This document shows, piece by piece, positions 56,165-64,000 of a stretch of 64,000 nt of DNA. The notes under the pieces were generated by a model. It was not told where the DNA came from. It saw nothing but the letters and a program-made list of their open reading frames with translations, and ran no database searches. The stretch's first letter is position 1. Each line of letters begins with the position of its first letter. The stretch comes from Ashinkailepas kermadecensis. Lineage: Eukaryota; Arthropoda; Thecostraca; Neolepadidae. The stretch spans positions 124,001-188,000 of the forward strand of contig JAOTOM010004300.1 in assembly GCA_034440615.1 (NCBI GenBank), read 5' to 3'. Made by a program: the position numbers and the translations under genes.

Positions 56165-56710
56165 TCCCTGCATTGTTGTTAACTGATATATCAGTATGTT
56201 TGCAAATTCACTTATGAGTGAATCCATACCATTCTCACTGGGGTATAAAAGCTACATTATAACATTGCTTCTACAATGCATATAACAGAAACCCATCTCG
56301 ATTGTCCTACTTACTCAGGACACCATAGAAGTCAATGAAGCCAATGAAAACCATAGAAGTCAATGAAAATGTTACTTCATCCCCTGTATTGTTAATGGAA
56401 ACAAGTCTCTTGAACCATATGTTATGTCCTTCACAGTGTTGCTCCATCCACCTCCAACTCCAACCCTGACCAAACTTCAGGAACTCATCCATCTCCAAAG
56501 CAGTCTGTTGAAGAAGGTATGTATTGCAGCATAACTACTGTGACCGGAATTCCATGGTATCCATGTTGCCTTACAATCCATCCTTGCTGATCCATGTAGC
56601 AGATGTTTGACTTTCCTCAAACTGTCTGGATAACTGGGGAGTTGAAATCACATGTGAGTGATGAAACAGATGAACTATTCCTGGATTCTTATGTTGCATC
56701 ATTGCATGGC

Positions 56711-57740
56711 ACAGTGACATACCGAATGGGGAGGGGAATTGTGGGCAGTTGCCTCACCCCTCCCCCTCCTGATAGGTTGTGGGGCCCCCAAGAATCCGCC
56801 GAGCTTAGGAAAAAAATGCGTTATGCTCCCTAAAAATTTCACTCGGTCCACCAAAAATCGCACCGGGGCTCAGAAAAATCACTTTGGGGGCCCCAAACGT
56901 AGCGCAGGGGCCCCGATAATGACGCTGGGGCCTCAAAAGTTTGCACCTGGGCCCCTGAAAATCACGTTGGGGCCGCAAACAAGTCGTGCCGGGATTCAAG
57001 AAAATCACGACGGGGGCCACAAACGGTCGGGCCGGGGCCTCCTGAAAATCACGCCGAGACTGGGGTACTAAGAATTATCACCCGGGCCCCTGAAAATCAC
57101 GCCAGAGGCCTGACAGGTCCCACCGGGGCTCTAAAAGTCTCGTTGAGATCACCCAACAAATGAAGCCGGGTAAATGAAAAATAGTCCGGACACGGAAAAT
57201 CAATCTGGGATCTCAACAATAGCTCCAAAAGCCCACAAAACTTGTTGGGCCCCCACAAACGTGTCGTAGCCACCGCAAGGGATCCCAACAAGTGACGACG
57301 GGGCCCCCAAAAATCGCACTTAGACAAAAAAAATTCACGCCGCTTCTCTTGAAAATCTCACTGGGGCCAAAACGTCGTGCCGGAGCCCCACAAGTTGCAG
57401 CTGGCTTCCCAAGTACCAATATATACCCGGAATGTCACCTTGCGGACGGAAAAATTGCGTCAAAGATCCACAAAATAAGAAGTCGTCGGACGCCGGAAAA
57501 GAAACCTGTTTGGGCACCGGAAAAAACGCACCGAGAGCCAGAAGAATCGTACCGGGTTCTAAAAATAGCCTGCAGGGGGGCTTATAAAAATAGACTTCAC
57601 CACAAAAACCACAAGGAGACTCCATCGAATCGACCAGAGCACCGGAAAATTAAGAATGGGTCCCGAAAGAAAATTATCCGAAGGGCCTTTCTACTCTCGA
57701 TCGTGCAATCTGCGGAAAAAAACACGTTGAGCAGCCGCAG
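56711..57740. repeat. Degenerate GGGGCCCC-AAAATC array with transposon-like ends
   Basis: CAGTGACATACCGAATGGGG at 56711 and CAGTGGCGTACTAAAGGG at 57738 are transposon-type termini. Between them about 30-base units around GGGGCCCCNAAAATCACG recur. On this strand they read as degenerate PLKITLGPQ-type peptides with no start or family. Confidence 0.65.
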
Positions 57741-57935
57741 TGGCGTACTAAAGGGAAAAATTCCCCTCCCTAACGTTAGGCACCAAGGAAATACTTTCAC
57801 CCATCGTCATCACCGTTCAGGTCTGCTGTGCTCTGATGCTTCATCAATGCGGGTGTGTTTTAGCCTGCATCTGATCGCTGAAGTATTTTTATTTAAGCCG
57901 GTGTGTGTTTGTTGGTGTGTGGAGTGAGGAGGAGG

Positions 57936-57972
57936 GTAACAGTGACGGTGACGGTGACGGTGACGGTGACGA
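57936..57972. repeat. (GTGACG)n microsatellite
   Basis: Six hexamers. The reverse complement is shorter at about 23848-23872 in the left block. Confidence 0.95.
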
Positions 57973-58033
57973 TAGATCCGAGCCCACTATATGGCACTGC
58001 AGTCGCATGCTATTACTCAGAGTTGTTATGTTG

Positions 58034-58146
58034 GTGAGTTCGAGTCTCACCTGTCGCTACTCTTCGCCCGCGACCAATCGGCGTGAGAGATTGGCGACGC
58101 TATATGACACAACGGTCGACGTGTCGTAGAACCAATAACCAACCAA
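58034..58146 (+). mobile_element. tRNA-derived SINE, family A, 5'-truncated, with paralogous empty site
   Basis: It starts at the B box (GTGAGTTCGAGTCTCACC). A perfect 13-bp duplication AGTTGTTATGTTG lies at 58021-58033 and 58147-58159. The left block at about 23786-23801 has the site uninterrupted. Confidence 0.95.
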
Positions 58147-58398
58147 AAGTTGTTATGTTGACATGTACTGAACACTGCTCTTTTAATTATGTGACTTCAC
58201 CAGTTATTGGACGATTTTCCCCGTTGGTGAGGATGCTTAATAAACATAAACATACACATCGTCGAATAAAAAATCAGAATTTCTGAGATCTGAAAATATA
58301 GTGGGCTAAATCCGATGAGTTTTTTTGGGGGGGGGGGGGGGGGTGCTGGGGGCGCCCCCCCCCCCCCCCCCAATGTTTTTAAAAAATCGACACCCCTG

Positions 58399-59220
58399 AT
58401 CTTGCAGATAACTAGCTGGATGTGGACTTTCCGTGAACTTCTATAGAAGTTCAGCAAAATAGTGATAAAATGTATTAACTCAAGAATAAAATCCACTCAA
58501 CTTTGAATTCGACCGTGCATCCAGTCGGCGAAATACAATGAGCCGCCAACGACAATCTTCTAAAGCTCGAGGATCGTACGCTTCAGTTTACCCTGTCGCC
58601 GGCACCCGTGTGCCCAACAATGGCGCTGTTCGGACCGGCCCAGTTTCCAGCAGTCTGCGCGACCGCACCCTGCGTGGCCGCTCCTATTTCCTCGCCTGCC
58701 ACCGCCCCGACCGACCCACATTTCGGCCCGTCCTCCTTCCGCCTGCACGGCCAAATAGCAGGGGTGCCGAAGAGAGATCCCGGACGCTGCGCCGAAGCCG
58801 TGACGCAGCGTCCCCTGGGTGCGGGTTAGCAGGGCCGCCAGCATCCTGGTGAGGAGACCTTGTTCCGCCCGGTAGCAGCCGCCGGCAGGGGCGCACGTCG
58901 GCGCCAGAGACGGACTGTCGCCGACTGACGCGCCACTGCCGCGTCCGCCACACACGTCCGGCGTTCGGTGTGTTCAGGTCAGTCACGCGCCGCCGCAGAG
59001 GTCAGAGGTCGGTCGACGGGCGCGGCTGGGGTCGGTGGACGGCCGCCTCTGTGTCGGCGCTCCTGGCGGCGCCCGTGAAGCGGCCGCCGCCGCCTCTGTC
59101 CCACTGGCCCACTGAACTGTCGGGCTGGCCGACTCGGTAATGGAACACTGACGCCGCGGCGCGACGGCCCATGTCGCCGCGGCGCGCCGTGTGTGACATA
59201 ACGTCACGGCCCCGTCGGGG
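58399..59220. other. G+C-rich stretch, no gene recognised
   Basis: 58.5-59.2 kb is G+C- and CpG-rich with overlapping open frames on both strands but no known domain or clear exon. It could be a promoter region or an old repeat. Confidence 0.35.
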
Positions 59221-59221
59221 T

Positions 59222-59890
59222 CAGTTCCCTTCGGTCATCACCGTGACGCTGGCCGGTCCCTGCCATTATGTGGTCCGTACAGGATTGTTAGGGGTCAGTT
59301 CCCTTCGGTCATCACTCGGCCGCCGGCCGGTCCCCCCCCCATTATGTGGTCCGTGCAGGATTGTCAGGGGTCAGTTCCTTTCGGTCATCACTCGGGCGCT
59401 GGCCGGTCCCCCCCCCCATTATGTGGTCCGTACAGGATTGTCAGGGGTCAGTTCCCTTCGGTCATCACTCGGCCGCCGGCCGGTCCCTGCCATTATGTGG
59501 TCCGAACAGGATTGTCAGGGATCAGTTCCCTTCGGTCATCACTCGGCCGCCGGCCGGTCCCTCCCCATTATGTGGTCCGTACAGGATTGTTAGGGGTCAG
59601 GCCCCCCCCCCCCCCGGTCATCACCCAGCCGCGGACAGGTCTGCAGGATTGTGGGGTCGGCCTTCGGTATCACTCGGACGCCGGCTCCTCCCCATTATGT
59701 GGTCCGTACAGGATTGTCAGGGGTCAGGCCCGCCCCCGGTCATCCAGGGACAGGGCCCATTATTGGTTCGTGCAGGTTGTCAGGGTCAGGCCCTTCGGTA
59801 ACGCCGGCCGGTACCACCCCATTATGTGGTCCGTGCAGGATTGTCAGGGGTCAGGCCCCTTCGGTCATCACCCGGTGGCGGGCCGGTCCC
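59222..59890. repeat. 76-bp minisatellite, about nine copies
   Basis: Units contain GGGGTCAGTTCCCTTCGGTC, ATCACTCGGCCGCCGGCCGG, a C run and CATTATGTGGTCCGTACAGG. Spacing is 76-77 bases at the left, with shorter units to the right. Confidence 0.95.
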
Positions 59891-60508
59891 TCCCAGTATG
59901 TGATTCACACGGAGCCGGAGGACATATGTGCGGATCGTCAGTGTTTGCTAAGCGAATACTGGGACAAATCTGGCGTGCCTGAAACATTGAGGTTCATGCG
60001 TGAAAGGGCTATGTGTTGGGCTAGTTTTGGGAAATCTGCTCATTAGCATGAGCACGCTCGGGGGTAAGTTATTGCTCGCACCGAAACATTTTCTATGCAA
60101 TATCAGCATATCAGCATCATTTCCTGCAATATCAGCATCATTTCCTGCATTATTCTCATATGGCAGGGCTTCTTGAGCTATGAAAATGGAAGTTTTCAGT
60201 GCTATTTAGACAGCATAGTCCGAATAATTACTTCGCTGAGAGTGTGGTGCTGCGCATGAGAGTTAAATATAAGTGTGTGGCAGACTTGTGCTCGACTTTA
60301 ATTTTTTGAGTCGACTCACATCTGACTCATAGATCTTGAGATCCGATTCGACTCATCATTCAGAGCAGGTTCAAATTATTTGATTCGACTCAATTCAGAC
60401 TCAGAGCTCACAGCATGATTCGACTCGCGACTCAAACAGACTGACAGAAATTTGAATCGATTCAGATCAGACTCATGAGCCATGTGATTCAGTGTGCACT
60501 GCCCACAC

Positions 60509-60648
<140 letters not shown>

Positions 60649-60654
60649 TATTTA

Positions 60655-61028
60655 ATTAGACACCTGAAAATTTGCTCTGACTTCAAAATGTCTGTTGAAT
60701 AAATTATTTTTTATATATATATTTTCAACTCACTTATTAGGCATATAATGTGAGGGTGAAAACAAAGTGTTGATAAGCAAAAATAAAGTACTTTCACAGA
60801 TGTCTTGATGTCAAAGCATCATATATATATACATATAATGTGATGTGAAAACAAAGTTATAGCAAAAATAATTCATTTGACAGACGTTTCGATGTCAACG
60901 CATCTTCATCTGTGTCTAATTAAATAAGGGAACTAGTATTTATTTAGACACCAACGAAGATGCTTTAACATCCAAACATCTGTTGAATATATTATTTGTT
61001 CTATAATTTTGTTTTCACCTCACATTAT
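60655..61028. repeat. Four alternating copies of a hammerhead-like unit
   Basis: Units in orders plus, minus, minus, plus contain AATTAGACACCTGAA-type starts, a GATG-loop-CATC stem, CGAAACGTCTG and GTTTTCACCTCACATTA. The clearest is on the minus strand at 60881-60916. CUGANGA is degenerate in each copy. Such units are known from ends of Penelope-like elements. Confidence 0.5.
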
Positions 61029-61056
61029 TTATCATTCGTCATGAACTGTAATGGTT

Positions 61057-61057
<1 letters not shown>

Positions 61058-61134
<77 letters not shown>
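61058..61134. repeat. (TA)n microsatellite
   Basis: About 76 bases of TA after the last hammerhead-like unit. Confidence 0.98.
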
Positions 61135-61140
<6 letters not shown>

Positions 61141-61842
61141 TAAATGCATGTGCATGTGCATGAAGTAATTGACTAAAAAAAAACATTAATGAGATGAATG
61201 GTTGCCAATTCATATGCAAAGCAATGAGTGCATAGTACTTCAATCCACATCAGCATGATGCACAACCTGAATCATATATACCTGACACACATCGCCAAAC
61301 CTCAACATAGCACCCATGTGATGCGTCACCATCGGTAGTAGGGCTGCAGGAAAAATAAGCAGCATTTTACTATTTTTGTACAAACATCATGATGGACCAC
61401 TTAGGCTTAAGCATCATAGCATGTTAATGATATTGATAACTACTAGTTATTGTCCTTGTTTTTTGGTAAATAACTTCAGTACCCCTCATTCTTTACTCAC
61501 TGGCAGCTGACAAGTTGACAATTGTAGTGCTAAGCATGCATAATTATGCTGTGTTTTTACTCCCTACTTTGTGTCATGGCATATTATTAACAAAGATACA
61601 TGCTTTATATCATTTGTTCATAGCTTGCATTTGAGTCATAAGACTCAAATGACTCATTGTGATTTGAATGATTGACTCATGATTTGACTCATTTTTTTAA
61701 AATAGAAAGATGTGATTCAACTCACGACTCAAGATATATTTTGGGGAAAAGAATCGATTCAACTCGCGACTCATCCAAAAACGATTGATTCATGAATCGA
61801 TTCTCGATTAAACTCGAGTCGAGCACAAGTCTAGTGTGTGGC

Positions 61843-62850
61843 GATAATTACGGTATCCGGGATAAGCATTGTGGTTTTATCGAAATGTGGTTTTATGCGC
61901 TACTTGTGTCGCATTTTCCTGAAATTACACAAGCGTCTGGTGTGTTATGCGCCATGTACATAATGTGTGACCTAAGGGCCTTTTCTTGCAGTTGAGCTCA
62001 TCATTTGCAGTGAAACAGTTCGTTCAACACCATAATATGGTTTCCATGGAACGTTCTCATCAGACGACTTGTGACTTGAAATAATGCTACCATCTGATGC
62101 TTGGTGCTTTTTTTTGTCGAAACTGACAGAGTACTAATACCAGGAAATATTCCCGGTTAATAGTGTCATAGCCGAAGCCAACAGAGCAGCTCGCAGCCAT
62201 GTGGCCGGCTTTCATGACCACGATTTTTGCTATGTTCAATCGCAGGCAATCGGGCAAAGTCAAGCTATGGAATGTGACGTGCTTGAAATATTTAATTTCC
62301 TTTGTTTTTGTGTTGTAAAATTTGCACTTAATGAGCGGAATGTTAAGGAAGTTCTTGATAGAACAATCAACAGAAGTTCTTCAGAAGAAGATTACTGCTA
62401 AGGACAGTAAAAACTGTTACCACTCACTGGTGTTACCATGTTGCAAGCATTGATTTACTACTGAAGTTTTTATGGTGCCAGAACATTGATGACACAACAC
62501 ACAACGATGCATAATGATTCCAGATATCCTTAAGATCAGCATGACGTTTGCAGTGCAAGGGGTCAAGTTGACACCCTTGAAGCTATTCTTAAGTAATTGC
62601 TTAGGCGTTCAAGATATCGCTTTGAAATTTGGCATACCTTCTGACAAATGGTGAGCATACATTGTGTCAAACATTGAGCTAATTACGTAACGGAGCTGGC
62701 AGGCAAAATGAGGCCACGACCTCGTCTCAGTAAGGTTTTTATATTTGCATGGCAACGGTTAACATGTGTAAACCGCACAAGATGCAGTCAAAAGCTAACC
62801 ATGATTGCATACAAAAATATACTGCGACTTCGGCTGGCTGAATAGAATCG
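61843..62850. other. No gene recognised
   Basis: Only short open frames (such as 62201-62401) with no known motif. Confidence 0.45.
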
Positions 62851-62854
62851 GCGT

Positions 62855-63372
62855 CCCCACCCACCTATCGGTGCCCCTACCCACTCATCGACGTCCCCAC
62901 CCACCTATCGGCGTCCCCACCCACCTATCGGCGTCCCCACCCACCAATCGGCGTCCCCACCCATCTATCGGCGTCCCACCCACCTATCGGCGTCCCCACC
63001 CACCTATCGGCGTCCTCACCCACCTATCGGCGCCCCCACCCACATATCGGCGCCCCCACCCACCTATCGGCGCCCCCACCCACCTATCGGCGTCCCCACC
63101 TACCTATCGGCGTCCCCACCTACCTATCGGCGTCCCCACCCACCCATCGGCGCCCCCACCCACCTTTCGGCGCCCCCACCCACCTATCGGCGTCCCCATC
63201 CATCTATCGGCGCCCCCACCCACCTATCGGCGTCCCCACCCACCTATCGGCGTCCCCACCCACCTATCGGCGCCCCCACCCACCTATCGGCGCCCCCACC
63301 CACCTATCGGCGTCCCCACCCACCTATCGGCGCCCCCACCCACCTATCGGCACCCCCACCCACCTATCGGCA
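62855..63372. repeat. 20-bp minisatellite, about 26 copies
   Basis: Unit TATCGGCGTCCCCACCCACC, with C/T variation in GCGCCCCC versus GCGTCCCC. As 20 is not divisible by three, an open frame cycles through all phases and yields a 20-residue Pro-rich repeat. No spacers are present, so it is not CRISPR-like. Confidence 0.98.
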
Positions 63373-64000
63373 AGGCTGGCGAAATAACAACATCTCTCCA
63401 ACACCTAGGCATAGAGAACGAGCAATCTGATAGATAAGGTTTATGTCACTACCTTCACGACACGATCGTGTGTAGCAGGCCTTGCACGCAGTTACTAGTA
63501 CGCATTATATTATAATATATTACATTGCAGTATTTGTTTCAGAAGAAATAAAAATGTTGATTTGCATGTTTATGGACTAGAGGCGCAGCCAAGGGTGGTC
63601 CGTCTCCCACTAGCAACCGCAAATACACTAGATAAAACGAGACATTTTTAGATATTCACAACGCTAAGCCGTAAATTTTCGGCGCGTGAAGCCCGCGGAA
63701 AGCTTTCTATTCCTTTTAGGTTTTTCCGTCGGTCCCCTTATGAAAATCCTTGCTTCGCCACTGTCCTGGACAACATATTACTATGAAGTATAAAACTTTA
63801 AGCGGTGGAAACTTGGTGTTGGGACTTGGGGATATGTAACTGATTTTTTTTTAAATCTGGTTTGATTTAGTGTATTTTCGTTTGCTAAGTGGATAAATGT
63901 GTGCAAAATTTGACATACGCAGGACAAATAGTGGAAAAATAGTAGACGTTGGACAAGCGCAAGACGTGCGCGCATTTTCTTTCTCCTGCGATGCTTGCGC
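63373..64000. other. No gene recognised; possible 180-bp transposon
   Basis: CTAGAGGCGCAGCCAAGG at about 63578 and CCTTGCTTCGCCACTG ending at about 63760 are imperfectly inverted and could bound a short non-autonomous element. No firm duplication. Confidence 0.35.

Larger units (their letters stand above)
52898..58398. repeat. Right block of the large inverted duplication, with family termini at both ends
   Basis: It starts CAGGGGTGTCGATTTGTAT and ends AAAAAATCGACACCCCTG. Reverse complements of the left block are spread through it. Several repeats of a TTAGG-type segment with ACCTTAAAGCACAATAAT occur on the way. It lacks the 831-bp segment and has about 1.5 kb (55800-57330) that the left block lacks. 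No target duplication is visible at the ends. Confidence 0.8.

Noticed and set aside
23547..58398. One giant 34.9-kb transposon with multi-kilobase inverted ends
   Set aside because: The outer termini match in inverse, but the 8 bases outside differ (CTACTGAT versus ATCTTGCA). Further copies of the same terminus lie inside, and no gene set of a large transposon is present. Two copies of a composite repeat in opposite orientation explain it better.
58503..59220. A protein gene in the G+C-rich stretch
   Set aside because: Overlapping open frames on both strands, no recognisable domain and no clear splice sites. It was left as unassigned.
62855..63372. CRISPR-like array
   Set aside because: Units are contiguous 20-mers without unique spacers, and the DNA is metazoan.

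Overview
The window is metazoan nuclear DNA: one spliced, conserved gene in a very dense bed of retroposons, DNA transposons and minisatellites. Abundant short TTAGG-type runs and LINEs with RNase H domains make an arthropod most likely (crustacean or chelicerate would both fit). I cannot name the species. There is no CRISPR array, operon or other bacterial feature. Layout: bases 1-1849 are upstream or intron sequence. From 1850 to 16904 the + strand carries eight exons of a LUC7-like U1 snRNP splicing factor, running from the first zinc-finger region through the second zinc finger and an RS/RD-rich tail to a TAG stop. Its first coding exon is not visible and probably lies upstream of the window. 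The introns hold a LINE ORF1 remnant, a LINE ORF2 remnant, a fold-back DNA transposon, several SINEs and large simple or tandem repeats. From 17 to 23.5 kb there is intergenic DNA with minisatellites and SINEs. Two related, inverted blocks of A+T-rich DNA (about 23.5-28.4 kb and 49.9-58.4 kb) share termini of the CAGGGGYGTCGATTT type. Between them lie a 5.5-kb hAT-like element with an 8-bp target duplication (30598-36063), a 3.4-kb DNA transposon with about 450-bp inverted ends and a broken transposase (38921-42334), and a broken I-group-like LINE (about 43.6-49 kb). The right end holds a 76-bp minisatellite, a 1.55-kb transposon with a 10-bp target duplication (60282-61832) and a 20-bp minisatellite. 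The main discovery candidate is a retroposition system built on one 3' hairpin. At least twelve insertions of a 43-64-bp element consist of little more than a hairpin and a short tandem tail. Two copies (18-70 and 6525-6577) are identical over 53 bp, and eight to nine copies have visible target-site duplications. The same hairpin with a 20-22-nt loop and the same tail type ends the LINE remnant at 14950-15004 and forms the 3' domain of a tRNA-derived SINE with seven copies here. Stem bases differ between the three groups but pairing is kept. This suggests that the LINE supplies the reverse transcriptase and that SINEs and headless hairpins use it. None of the mobile-element reading frames is intact, so any activity must come from copies elsewhere.
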